A DNA stretch of 34,670 bases from Archaeoglobaceae archaeon (GTDB taxonomy: Archaea; Halobacteriota; Archaeoglobi; Archaeoglobales; Archaeoglobaceae): NCBI GenBank assembly GCA_026988525.1, contig JALSLC010000032.1:1-34670 (forward strand), written 5' to 3'. The notes below the pieces were generated by a model. That model did not search any database. It was not told where the DNA came from and saw nothing but the letters and a program-made list of their open reading frames with translations. Of the stretch, positions 13,476 through 21,797 are shown one piece after another. The number at the start of each line of letters is the position of its first letter. Within the stretch, counting starts at the first letter, position 1. The translations under genes were made by a program, and so were the position numbers.

Positions 13476-16030
13476 CTTTTATCACCTTTCAACTTCAGTT
13501 TAATTGTTACTATCTCAAATCCATTGATGTCAAACTCCACTTTATTTTTTTCAACTTTAAAGTCTCTTCCTTCTATTTCATCTTCTATCAAATTAACTTC
13601 TTTTACACTTTCAATTTCTCTGAAAAATTCTATTTTTGCCTTAGTTTTTTTGCCTTCAGCTTCATAAACTCTGACAATTACTTCTCCATCTTCACTACCA
13701 GCTTTAAATGCAGTCTGTATAACATTGTCTGGTTTTACTTTAACAAAGCTAAAACGCTCTGGTAACTTCTTATCTGTATCAATCTGAATAGAAATCAGCG
13801 GATAGTTGAATTCGTATCCAACTTTATATGCTTTTGCACTTTTCCAGTCTCCATCGTGGGGATAAGCAGAATAATAAAATTCGTACTTTTTGAGTTCCAT
13901 TGCGTCTGGTACTGGTATTACTGGCCCCTCCTTTCCGTGAGATAGCAAATCTACACTTCTAAGTAACGTTATGTATATACAGTTATCTCTAACTTCGTTT
14001 TCTGGATTTCCCCTATTGATTATTGTTAAACCTTTTTTACCATCACTGTAATCAATCCATCTCAAAGATGGGTAAACACCAGATGGTTTTTCAACCCAAT
14101 CTTCCGGATTTAAGTAGTATGTGTTAGTTCTTCTATTTATGGCTCCGAATTGTGTTTCACACGTATAGTAATCTTTTAGTATATTAGTCCTAAATCTTGT
14201 TCTAATCCTTGTTCTCGGATGTCTGTTGTTTATTGTAGTAACGAAATCTATTCTTGGCAGATCTCTATAAATTATGATTTTCTTTTCAATTGTTATGTAA
14301 TTATGCCTCCAAAAAACAGGTTTCCATTTATCAGTCAATCTATATGGCCATATTAATGAATAGTAGCCAGTAGTTACATTAATTATAAATCTGAGTGGTG
14401 TTCTCTTTACACTTATATTTTCCACATCAAACCTACCAAATCTAATTCCTTCCCCATTCTCTGTGTGTACTGGGGTATCTATGTCTTCTATATGGTGGTA
14501 GAGATTTCCAGCTTCACTCTCTATAACTATTTCGTTACCCTCAACGAATATCTCTTCTCCATCTCTAAATACCATTATTAGTCCATTTTCTGGCGAGTAG
14601 TGTACATTGAAGAATTTATTAGTTACAACATTCGACTCAACTTTTAATTTGTCAGTATCTGTGGGCTCATGTTCAATTATTTTGTAAGTAGCAAATCCAA
14701 GAGGTGGTACTTTCGCCACAAAACCAATTTTTGCATACCTAATACTTCCATCATAATATCTGCTCTCTTTTATCACTTCTACTTTTCTTTCTTCTTTCCC
14801 ACATTTTACACCTTTAATTTCTCTAACTTTTCCAACATTGAATGATAAATCCACTTCAACCCAATTTTCTACTTCCCATGATAGAGGATTAAACACTACA
14901 AAATCCCCATTTACGTTTCCTTCAATACATTCAACTATCTCTGAGAGCGTGTCTTTTAGTAAGTGAGGTAACTTTACTTTTAAAAAGTCAATATTGTACT
15001 TAACTTCTGTATATCCATCATCAGCACCAGTTCCGGGTATTACATCGTGAAAAGCATTAAACAAAATCTTTTTCCAACAATTTTCTATCTCTTCCTCATG
15101 CTTGATATTACATAGAAGGTAATTCACAGCATCAAACTTTTCGAGAGTTAGCAATTTGCATTCTAAATCTCTTTGATTTAATTTTATCCAAATTCTGCTT
15201 GAAGCTGTATCTGGAAAAACTGGTGAGTATTTCCCACAGTACATTTCTCCCTTCCTAACTGGCAGTTTTTCAGCATACTTTTCAACTTCTTTGAAAAATT
15301 CGATTGGAGTAGCTATTTTCATTTCTGAATCTTCGTGTGTTTCATTCCACTTCTTTACAGCATCAATAACTTCCTCCTGAGGTGGTGTTGAACCACTACC
15401 AGATGGCATAAGTATATGCTTTCCAAAGGCACACTCTTTCAAAGTTTTGTAACTTTCTTCAAACCTACTTATGTATAAACCAGCTCTGTATCCAAGAGGA
15501 AAACTATGTGCAATTATTCTCGTGCCATCTAATCCTTCCCAAAGAAATTCTGAAGGAGCTTTCTCGTAGTATCCTCTTCTAAACGCCACATATTTATATC
15601 CACTTTTTTTGTATATTTGAGGCAATTGGGCATTTAGACCGAAACCGTCAGCCTGCCACATTACTACAGCTTCAAAACCAAATTTTTCTCTTAAATATCT
15701 CTTTCCGACCAGTATTTCTCTTATTAACGTTTCTTCCTGAGGTAACATTGTATCTGGCATTAAGTATTCTCCATCGGCTATCTCGATTCTACCCTCTTTA
15801 ACATACTTTTTTATTTTCTCGAAAAGTTCAGGGTATCTGTTCTCTATTTCTTCAAGCAAGAATACTTGTTCTATTAAGAACTTGTATTCGTCTCTCCTCT
15901 CCATTATCTCTATAACTTTTTTTAGAATAAAATCTATATTTATATAAAAGTAATCTTCTTTTGTAAAAACCCATACAGCGTCATAGTGTGTATGTGGCAC
16001 TACATAGACTACGTATTTTTCATTCATCAT
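13472..16030 (-). CDS. Glycoside hydrolase family 38 alpha-mannosidase
   Basis: 852 residues, intracellular (no signal peptide). The N-terminal catalytic domain has the zinc motif VPHTHYDAVW (11-20; His15 and Asp17 as ligands), the nucleophile Asp128 in MWQADGFG and the fourth zinc ligand His328 in NAFHDVIPGTG. The middle and C-terminal beta-sandwich domains follow normally (for example RIDFVTTINNRHPRTR). GH38 enzymes are retaining alpha-mannosidases; bacterial MngB of this family hydrolyses (phospho)mannosylglycerate. The gene sits between glycerate 2-kinase (39 nt upstream) and serB (overlapping), so a mannosyl-glycerate substrate is an attractive inference, with protein N-glycans or polysaccharide as alternatives. 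ATG 16030 or 16027, after GGTGA, is the start. Confidence 0.92.
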   Translation of the reverse strand: MMNEKYVVYVVPHTHYDAVWVFTKEDYFYINIDFILKKVIEIMERRDEYKFLIEQVFLLEEIENRYPELFEKIKKYVKEGRIEIADGEYLMPDTMLPQEETLIREILVGKRYLREKFGFEAVVMWQADGFGLNAQLPQIYKKSGYKYVAFRRGYYEKAPSEFLWEGLDGTRIIAHSFPLGYRAGLYISRFEESYKTLKECAFGKHILMPSGSGSTPPQEEVIDAVKKWNETHEDSEMKIATPIEFFKEVEKYAEKLPVRKGEMYCGKYSPVFPDTASSRIWIKLNQRDLECKLLTLEKFDAVNYLLCNIKHEEEIENCWKKILFNAFHDVIPGTGADDGYTEVKYNIDFLKVKLPHLLKDTLSEIVECIEGNVNGDFVVFNPLSWEVENWVEVDLSFNVGKVREIKGVKCGKEERKVEVIKESRYYDGSIRYAKIGFVAKVPPLGFATYKIIEHEPTDTDKLKVESNVVTNKFFNVHYSPENGLIMVFRDGEEIFVEGNEIVIESEAGNLYHHIEDIDTPVHTENGEGIRFGRFDVENISVKRTPLRFIINVTTGYYSLIWPYRLTDKWKPVFWRHNYITIEKKIIIYRDLPRIDFVTTINNRHPRTRIRTRFRTNILKDYYTCETQFGAINRRTNTYYLNPEDWVEKPSGVYPSLRWIDYSDGKKGLTIINRGNPENEVRDNCIYITLLRSVDLLSHGKEGPVIPVPDAMELKKYEFYYSAYPHDGDWKSAKAYKVGYEFNYPLISIQIDTDKKLPERFSFVKVKPDNVIQTAFKAGSEDGEVIVRVYEAEGKKTKAKIEFFREIESVKEVNLIEDEIEGRDFKVEKNKVEFDINGFEIVTIKLKLKGDKS

Positions 16031-16069
16031 TTAAATCACCTTGTTTGTTGCATATAAACATTGAGTCTT

Positions 16070-17437
16070 TTATCTTATTACCAAAATAGTAATCGAATTA
16101 ACGTTAGTTTCAGTTGGTCCAGTGAAAACTAAAGCTTTTGCTGATTTTAAAGCTTTGTATGAGTTGTGTTTTATTAGCTCTTCCATTGGGTTTAGTCCCG
16201 CCTCTCTTATTCTATTCCACGTATCGTAGGATACTAATCCTCCAGCAGCATCAGTTGGGCCATCTGTACCGTCAGTATCTATGGATATTAAACATATGCT
16301 TTTGCAACCATCTAATTTTTTAGCAAATCCAAGTGCTAATTCTTGGTTTGGTCCACCTTTGGAATTTTCTGTATTCATAAGTGTAACAGTCGTTTCTCCT
16401 CCAGCAACTATTACGGCTGGTGGGTTAAAAGGCCTATTTTTATTTTTAACATCAATTGCAATTGACGCTAAAAAAATTCCAACGTCTTTTGATTCTCCTT
16501 CCATCTGTGAAGTTAAAATGTATGTATTGACTCCAAAATCTCTTGCTTTTTCTACTGCAAACTCACATACTTTTGATGAGCCACAAATTAGCTTGTTGAT
16601 AACGTTATTTAAATCCTCTTTTAAAGTCTCCTCTTCTTTTCCATCTCTACCTCTTTCAAGGTATTCTTTAACTGAATTAGGTACTTTATCCCATATTTTA
16701 TAACTCTTTAAAATTGATATAGCATCTTCGAATGTAGTTGAATCTTTTACACTTATTCCCGAAGCTATGGTTTCTAAATCATCTCCAACTACATCCGAAA
16801 TTATTAAAGAGAGGACTCTGCAAGTTGCTTTTTTTACGAATTTACCTCCCTTAATTGCAGATATGTGCTTTCTGACGGTGTTTATTTCCTGAATCCTGGC
16901 ACCACATTCGAGAAGTAACTTGTAAGTTTTTATTTTATCTTCGAGAGTAATACCATCTTCTGGCATAGCAAACAAAGAAGATCCCCCACCAGATATTAGT
17001 AGTATTAATAAATCATCTTTTTTTGCTTTTTCTAATATTTTCAGAGCTTTTTTTACACCAATAACTGAATTTTCATCAGGTACTGGATGTCCAGCTTCAA
17101 TAACTTCCAGATTGCCCAATTTTTTTGATTCAGCATACCCATACTTTGTTACTATAACTCCGGATACATCTGGAATTATTTTTGTTATTGCTTTAGCCAT
17201 AGGATATGCAGCTTTGCCAATTGCTACTACGTATGCTCTATCAAATTCAAGAATTTCTCCTGTTTTCAACTTTGCTTTTCTATTTTTTCCATTTTCAATA
17301 TTTAAAAAATCCAATACAAGTTTTTCTGGATTGGAACGCTTTATTACATGCTCTACTATTTCTATGGCCATTTTTCTAATCTCTCTTTCAGTTCCTTTGT
17401 AGCCATCAAGCAGTTCTTCAACATTTTTAACTATCAT
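16070..17437 (-). CDS. Glycerate 2-kinase, GckA/MOFRL family
   Basis: 455 residues, two-domain MOFRL-type glycerate kinase. Visible motifs: AIGKAAYPMAKAI (72-84), GHPVPDENS (116-124), the glycine-rich phosphate loop LISGGGSSLFAMP (147-159), VRKHISAIKGGK (about 193-204) and, in the MOFRL domain, VAGGETTVTL, KGGPNQELALGFA and DTDGTDGPTDAAGG. Archaeal members phosphorylate D-glycerate with ATP to give 2-phosphoglycerate, feeding it into glycolysis/gluconeogenesis. It is the first gene of the minus-strand operon with the GH38 alpha-mannosidase and serB. The promoter is probably the palindromic TATA at 17458-17471, about 27 nt from the ATG, so the message would be leaderless and share its promoter region with nurA. 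Confidence 0.93.
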   Translation of the reverse strand: MIVKNVEELLDGYKGTEREIRKMAIEIVEHVIKRSNPEKLVLDFLNIENGKNRKAKLKTGEILEFDRAYVVAIGKAAYPMAKAITKIIPDVSGVIVTKYGYAESKKLGNLEVIEAGHPVPDENSVIGVKKALKILEKAKKDDLLILLISGGGSSLFAMPEDGITLEDKIKTYKLLLECGARIQEINTVRKHISAIKGGKFVKKATCRVLSLIISDVVGDDLETIASGISVKDSTTFEDAISILKSYKIWDKVPNSVKEYLERGRDGKEEETLKEDLNNVINKLICGSSKVCEFAVEKARDFGVNTYILTSQMEGESKDVGIFLASIAIDVKNKNRPFNPPAVIVAGGETTVTLMNTENSKGGPNQELALGFAKKLDGCKSICLISIDTDGTDGPTDAAGGLVSYDTWNRIREAGLNPMEELIKHNSYKALKSAKALVFTGPTETNVNSITILVIR

Positions 17438-17457
17438 TAAATTTACTATGCCTAACC

Positions 17458-17471
17458 AAATAAATTTATTT
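17458..17471. promoter_or_regulatory. Palindromic bidirectional TATA element (glycerate kinase / nurA)
   Basis: AAATAAATTTATTT is a perfect 14-bp palindrome placed between the two divergent genes. Its centre is about 27 nt from the glycerate kinase ATG (17437) and about 31 nt from the nurA ATG (17496). One TBP-binding element could therefore drive leaderless transcripts in both directions. Confidence 0.6.
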
Positions 17472-17495
17472 CCAAGTGAATTAGTTTTTTATAAG

Positions 17496-18398
17496 ATGTT
17501 TGAGAGTAAAATTATTTCAGCAGAGGGGCTAAAGAAATTTAAAAACTTTGTTGAGGAATCTTATAGAGGTATAGATAAACAAAAAAAGGAGTTTGAAGAT
17601 GTTGTATCCACTTTAAAATTTGGTAAACTAAATGAAAAAAGTAGAAAGTGGGCTATTAAAGTCCTTAAAGGTTTAAGAGTAGTTGGAGTGGACGGTAGCC
17701 AGATAAAACCACTCAGAGAATTTGGAATACCTATTGGAGCTGTACAAGTAGCCGCATACAGCGTAGATCACGGTTTTGGTAAGTGGAATGTTAATTATTT
17801 GTCTAAGATTCTTAAATTGGAAGAAAACGTAGATGTTGTAAGGTACTCTATGGAAATGTATATGTTAAAGAAAAAAATGGATGGCAAATCTTACTTGTTT
17901 TACGATGGTAGTTTTTCCCCTAGTTTTGCAAAAGAATTGAACCCAAAGATATGTAAAATTTACTTAGAATCTGCAAGAAAAGTTTTAAAAAATAGCGAAG
18001 AAACAAAAACGCCTGTTTTTGGATATACTGATAGAAGTTATGCCAAAGATATTGCCAAATCTTTTGGACTCGATGTTTACGATACTTTTTTACTTGAGGG
18101 TATGGATTTTGCAAGTTATACTGAACCTATGGAAAGTGGGAACTTATGTTACAGCTATGTGAAGTTTTCTCCTTCCTTGCCTTCGAGAATAGAATTTCCT
18201 TGTTGGATGTTAAAAAAATTTAATTCCTTTATTAAAATTGTTTTTGCTGAATGTTTGCTTGGTAGTACATTTGCATATCCTTTTGTACTTGAGAGAGCAC
18301 ATAAGTATGCGGTGATAAGTGAGAAAGAAAGAAGAACTATCGTGGAAATGATCAAAAAAGCAAAAATATCTTTTAAATGGATTAGTAAATTGAGGTGA
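17496..18398 (+). CDS. nurA: NurA 5'-3' nuclease
   Basis: About 300 residues with the NurA-fold landmarks: VVGVDGSQIKPLREFG (catalytic Asp near 66), YLFYDGSF (Asp about 137), GYTDRSYAKDIA (Asp about 179) and a C-terminal helical part with PFVLERAHKYAVISEKER, a conserved region of the family. NurA works with the HerA ATPase in DNA end resection beside Mre11-Rad50. HerA, Mre11 and Rad50 are not in this window. Instead a small HAS-barrel protein gene overlaps the nurA stop, joined by GAGGTGA. An in-frame ATG at 17448 would place the start inside the shared promoter and add 16 non-conserved residues, so I chose ATG 17496. Confidence 0.88.
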   Translation: MFESKIISAEGLKKFKNFVEESYRGIDKQKKEFEDVVSTLKFGKLNEKSRKWAIKVLKGLRVVGVDGSQIKPLREFGIPIGAVQVAAYSVDHGFGKWNVNYLSKILKLEENVDVVRYSMEMYMLKKKMDGKSYLFYDGSFSPSFAKELNPKICKIYLESARKVLKNSEETKTPVFGYTDRSYAKDIAKSFGLDVYDTFLLEGMDFASYTEPMESGNLCYSYVKFSPSLPSRIEFPCWMLKKFNSFIKIVFAECLLGSTFAYPFVLERAHKYAVISEKERRTIVEMIKKAKISFKWISKLR

Positions 18399-18403
18399 AG
18401 CTT

Positions 18404-18874
18404 ATGAGGGTTGTTAAAGTTTTTGATAGGTTTTTTGAAGTTAATGGAAACTTAAAAGTTGGAGAAATAGTTAAGGCTGGAGATTGTTTGGGTGTAGTAG
18501 TTTCTGTAGTTGGAGAAGAGCCAGAATACGCCAAATATATAGGAGAATTAAGCAGAGATGAAATAAAAGCGTACATGCCAGATATTTTGGAGAGAACAGT
18601 GGTTTCAAGATGCTACATACTAAAAGGTATGGGTGAAAATGTAAGTCCGGAAGTTGGAGAAGAAGTTTGTTTAGTTAGTGATGAAGATTTAAAGAAATTT
18701 CACACAAAAGATGGTGAATTTAGAATGCCGTACTTCTATAATCTGCTAAAAACTTGCGATATAGACATAACAAAAAAAATACTTCTTAGACTTAAAAAAG
18801 TATTTGAAAATGAAGAAATAATAGATATATTAATTAAAGAAGTTGAATACATGATGATGCACCACATGAAATAA
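18404..18874 (+). CDS. Stand-alone HAS-barrel (HerA N-terminal-like) protein
   Basis: 156 residues resembling only the N-terminal HAS barrel of the HerA ATPase. A beta-rich segment VGEIVKAGDCLGVVVSVVGE is followed by a variable helical loop, ERTVVSRCYILKGMGENVSP and VGEEVCLVSDEDLKKFH, then FRMPYFYNLL and a helical tail ending in a Met/His cluster (YMMMHHMK). No P-loop or RecA motif is present. In HerA this barrel is the surface that binds NurA, so its position directly after nurA suggests a NurA partner or regulator. That is inference; I know of no experimental role. GTG 18395 is in frame, but GAGGTGA at 18391-18397 places the start at ATG 18404. Confidence 0.65.
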   Translation: MRVVKVFDRFFEVNGNLKVGEIVKAGDCLGVVVSVVGEEPEYAKYIGELSRDEIKAYMPDILERTVVSRCYILKGMGENVSPEVGEEVCLVSDEDLKKFHTKDGEFRMPYFYNLLKTCDIDITKKILLRLKKVFENEEIIDILIKEVEYMMMHHMK

Positions 18875-18879
18875 CTTCG

Positions 18880-18890
18880 ATATACTTATA
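18880..18890 (+). promoter_or_regulatory. pyrBI promoter TATA box
   Basis: ATATACTTATA is centred about 30 nt before ATG 18915, with no ribosome binding site near that ATG, implying a leaderless pyrB message that also carries pyrI. Confidence 0.5.
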
Positions 18891-18914
18891 CGCACGAAAG
18901 CATTCAAGCAGTTG

Positions 18915-19823
18915 ATGAAACTCAAACATCTCATTTCAATAGATGACTTGAAAAAAGATGAAATTATATATTTACTTGAACTTGCTGAAGAGTTTCTTCC
19001 AGTTGCTGAAGGAAAAAAAATTAGAAAAGATTTGGAGGGGAATTTGCTTGCAAATCTTTTTTTTGAACCTTCAACCAGAACAAGGATGAGCTTCGAAGTT
19101 GCTATGAAGAGATTAGGTGGGAATGTAGTAAACATGACTGCTCAAGAAGCTAGTAGCATTGCCAAGGGGGAGACCTTAGCTGATACAATAAAAGTTGTTT
19201 CAAAATACGTTGATGTTATTGTTCTAAGACACCCATTAGAGGGAGCTGCAAGATTTGCAGCTGAACATTCTGATGTGCCAGTAATTAATGCAGGAGATGG
19301 AGCCGGACAACATCCAACACAAACACTTCTCGACCTATATACAATAAAAAAAGAGTCAAAATTAGATAGATTAAAAATAGCTCTTGTCGGAGATTTGAAG
19401 TATTCAAGAACGGTACATTCTTTGATTAAAGCCCTTGCATTATTTAAATCAGAAATATTTCTTGTAAGTCCACAATCTTTAAACTTACCTGAAGAAATCT
19501 TGGAAGAAATTGAAAGAAAAACAAAAATAGAAAAGGCTGAATTAGAAGATATAATTGATTACGTTGATGTTTTGTATGTCACAAGAATACAAAAAGAAAG
19601 ATTTCCGGATGAGGAAGAGTACTTAAAAGTTGCTGGAAGTTACAAGATTGATTTAAACATCTTAAAAAAAGCAAAAAGCAGTACAATTATAATGCATCCA
19701 CTCCCAAGAGTAGATGAAATAGATATTTCTGTGGATAAAACACATTATGCTAAGTATTTTCAACAAGCTTTTTATGGTGTCCCTGTTAGAATGGCAATTC
19801 TTTACGAATTACTTAGGAGGTGA
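18915..19823 (+). CDS. pyrB: Aspartate carbamoyltransferase catalytic chain
   Basis: 302 residues. Carbamoyl-phosphate binding motif EPSTRTRMSFE (51-61), the mobile loop SSIAKGET (80-87), HPTQTLLDL (133-141) and MHPLPRVDEID (260-270) are all present, with the ATCase-type HPLPR distinguishing it from ornithine transcarbamylase. It catalyses the first committed step of pyrimidine synthesis, carbamoyl phosphate plus aspartate to carbamoyl-aspartate. It is followed 6 nt later by the regulatory chain gene, so the holoenzyme is expected to be the class B type, allosterically regulated by nucleotides. TTG 18912 directly precedes the ATG, but ATG 18915 fits better. The 40-nt gap before it holds its own promoter. 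Confidence 0.97.
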   Translation: MKLKHLISIDDLKKDEIIYLLELAEEFLPVAEGKKIRKDLEGNLLANLFFEPSTRTRMSFEVAMKRLGGNVVNMTAQEASSIAKGETLADTIKVVSKYVDVIVLRHPLEGAARFAAEHSDVPVINAGDGAGQHPTQTLLDLYTIKKESKLDRLKIALVGDLKYSRTVHSLIKALALFKSEIFLVSPQSLNLPEEILEEIERKTKIEKAELEDIIDYVDVLYVTRIQKERFPDEEEYLKVAGSYKIDLNILKKAKSSTIIMHPLPRVDEIDISVDKTHYAKYFQQAFYGVPVRMAILYELLRR

Positions 19824-19829
19824 AAAATT

Positions 19830-20288
19830 TTGGAGAGGTTAGCAGTTAGTAAAATAAAATGTGGAACTGTTATAGACCATATAAATGCGGGAAAAGCACT
19901 TTTAGTATTAAAAATTCTTGCAATAAGGCCGGGATGTAGAGATAGAGTTTTAATTGCAATGAACGTTCCCAGCAGAAAAATGGGTAAAAAAGACATAGTA
20001 AAAGTTGAAAATAAGTATATATGCGATGATGAATTAAACAAAATAGCTTTAATTTCCCCTAAGGCCACTATAAATTTAATTGAAAACTATGAAGTTAGTG
20101 AAAAAAAGAGAGTTAAACTTCCAAACGTCGTGGAAGGTATTATAGTATGTCCAAACAAAAATTGCATAACTAACAGCAGAGAGCCTATAAAAAGTAAGTT
20201 TCATGTTGAAAAAAATGGAGATAATGTTAAAGTTGTTTGTCATTACTGCGGAAAAAAAATATACGAATTAGACAAGTACATAGTTTAG
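19830..20288 (+). CDS. pyrI: Aspartate carbamoyltransferase regulatory chain
   Basis: 152 residues with the N-terminal allosteric domain (AVSKIKCGTVIDHINAGKAL, VLIAMNVPSRKMGKKDIVKV) and a C-terminal zinc domain whose four ligands Cys107, Cys112, Cys137 and Cys140 are intact. The chain binds effector nucleotides (CTP/ATP) and links catalytic trimers through the zinc domain. The start is TTG 19830, decided by GGAGGTGA at 19816-19823, which overlaps the pyrB stop. It converges on the KaiC-like gene with no spacer at all: the two stop codons abut at 20288/20289. Confidence 0.96.
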   Translation: MERLAVSKIKCGTVIDHINAGKALLVLKILAIRPGCRDRVLIAMNVPSRKMGKKDIVKVENKYICDDELNKIALISPKATINLIENYEVSEKKRVKLPNVVEGIIVCPNKNCITNSREPIKSKFHVEKNGDNVKVVCHYCGKKIYELDKYIV

Positions 20289-20975
20289 TTAAAAAATTTC
20301 TTCTCTCTCAAAAACAACCATACCAGTATCAGTTATTTCGTAAGGTTTGGGTTTTCTTGAATGTTTTATTCTTCTCATCTTGATTACTTCTAAACCAAGT
20401 TTTACTTCTTCTAACTCGCTACCCCTAATATACCTCAGACTAATAGCACCATCGCATATATACTCCAACAAACCGTACTTTGAGGACATAGGATTGTTTT
20501 TATCAGCCTCGCTTGTTATTATAGCTGTAACTTTGGCATTTTTTAGAATATTTCTTATTGCAGCTAAAGCTTTGTACCTCTCTTCATCCTCAAAAAGTGC
20601 CTCAAAAACACTTATTGTATCGATTAATACTCTGTTAGCACCCATGCCCTTGATAATTTCTGGTAAATCGCTTTTTATTTTTCTTAGAGATTCCTTAACT
20701 TCGGAAGCTTCAAGTCTTGTTATTTCCAAGTTATCTCTGTAACTATCAAAATCCATACCAAAACTTTTTGCATCTTGAATTAGACTTTCTTCATCTTCAT
20801 CAAAACTCAGTATTATACATTTCTCTCCATTCTGTAAGCCTGCATATATAAAATGCAAACCTAATGTAGTTTTACCGGTACCATACTGCCCAACCACTGC
20901 AACTATATGTCCCTTTGGAATGCCGCCACCAAGCATTAAATCTAAGCCATCTATCCCGCTTGACAACAATTCCAT
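20289..20975 (-). CDS. KaiC-like RecA-superfamily ATPase
   Basis: 228 residues forming one KaiC domain. LLSSGIDGLDLMLGGGIPKG leads to the Walker A GQYGTGKTT (29-37), the paired acidic catalytic region SFDEDEES (57-64) and the Walker B RVLIDTIS (115-122), followed by IITSEADKNN and CDGAISLRY. Single-domain archaeal KaiC homologues are ATPases/autokinases that act in signalling, often with pilus or chemotaxis partners; there is no clock function. A Walker-A-degenerate paralogue lies just upstream on the same strand (39-nt gap with A/T-rich sequence), so the two may form a mixed complex. The partner response protein is not evident. Confidence 0.87.
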   Translation of the reverse strand: MELLSSGIDGLDLMLGGGIPKGHIVAVVGQYGTGKTTLGLHFIYAGLQNGEKCIILSFDEDEESLIQDAKSFGMDFDSYRDNLEITRLEASEVKESLRKIKSDLPEIIKGMGANRVLIDTISVFEALFEDEERYKALAAIRNILKNAKVTAIITSEADKNNPMSSKYGLLEYICDGAISLRYIRGSELEEVKLGLEVIKMRRIKHSRKPKPYEITDTGMVVFEREEIF

Positions 20976-21014
20976 AAATATAATTACTTAAACATAAAGA
21001 AATAACTTGCTGTT

Positions 21015-21797
21015 TTACATTATTCTTACCAGTTGAGATATTACAAAACCTTCGTATGGATCTATTTTTATATTGTATTTGGCTATCTTCTTCTTTTCGA
21101 GCAAAGAAAGTATGCCAAGAAGTTTTCTTATATACATCCATCTTGAAATACCCTCTTTGTGAATTTCCCACTCAAAAACTATTGTTCCGTCAGCCTGATC
21201 AATTAATTCTTCTTCTCTACCTTTTTCGAGCATACCTTTGGTTAAAGTTGTTAAAGTGAGTATGTTTCTTTTGATACACATTTTTCTCATGCCTTTTATG
21301 ATGTCTATGAGGTCGTTCCAGCTAATTCTCGTTCTTGTTAATCTGACTAAGTCACTCATGCTATCTAAGAACACTAAGCTACCTTCTGGTATTGTATCGC
21401 ATACATCTACAAGTTCTTTAAGGATGTCGTGTTTTTTTCCTTTTAAATCTTCCAAACTTGGCCTATCTCTGCCAATCCACCAGTATGGGATTATAGAACT
21501 TTCAAAATAATATTCTGCCAAACTAATTATATTTACCTTTTCTTCCAATTCTTTTAGTCTTTCTTTGGCTCCTTGCGGAAAGCACAGCTTTGAATCTCTT
21601 ATAACTTCTTCTTTACTTGAAGACATTGCCAAATAAGTTGCTTTAAAATATTTTTCAGCACCTCTAAATATCATCGAAAGTACAAACTCCTTTCCTCCAG
21701 CTCCAACTTCCTCTAATAGAATTACCAATCCCGGATAGAAGCCGCCAGTTTGTTTATCAAAAGATTCTATACCAGTTATAAATCTTTTTTCGCTCAT
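21015..21797 (-). CDS. KaiC-like protein with degenerate Walker A
   Basis: 260 residues. The N-terminus RFITGIESFDKQTGGFYPGL matches the KaiC/RadA entry, but the P-loop reads LLEEVGAGGKEF, where the first Gly and the final Thr/Ser of GxxxxGK(T/S) are both replaced by Glu. ATP hydrolysis is doubtful. A Walker B-like strand SLVFLDSMSDLVRL and ILTLTTLTKGML remain. The C-terminal third (about 205-260) has ISRWMYIRKLLGI and KYNIKIDPYEGF, which resembles a small winged/beta module. It is translationally coupled to nadE (ATGA overlap at 21794-21797) and precedes the intact KaiC-like ATPase. Likely a regulatory or scaffolding partner; function unknown. Confidence 0.72.
   Translation of the reverse strand: MSEKRFITGIESFDKQTGGFYPGLVILLEEVGAGGKEFVLSMIFRGAEKYFKATYLAMSSSKEEVIRDSKLCFPQGAKERLKELEEKVNIISLAEYYFESSIIPYWWIGRDRPSLEDLKGKKHDILKELVDVCDTIPEGSLVFLDSMSDLVRLTRTRISWNDLIDIIKGMRKMCIKRNILTLTTLTKGMLEKGREEELIDQADGTIVFEWEIHKEGISRWMYIRKLLGILSLLEKKKIAKYNIKIDPYEGFVISQLVRIM

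Noticed and set aside
20347-20742. Plus-strand frame opposite the KaiC-like gene
   Set aside because: No ribosome binding site or family match; the minus-strand frame carries clear Walker motifs.
20289-20975. KaiC-like protein as a circadian clock component
   Set aside because: It has a single KaiC domain and no KaiA/KaiB genes are nearby; archaeal single-domain homologues serve other signalling roles.
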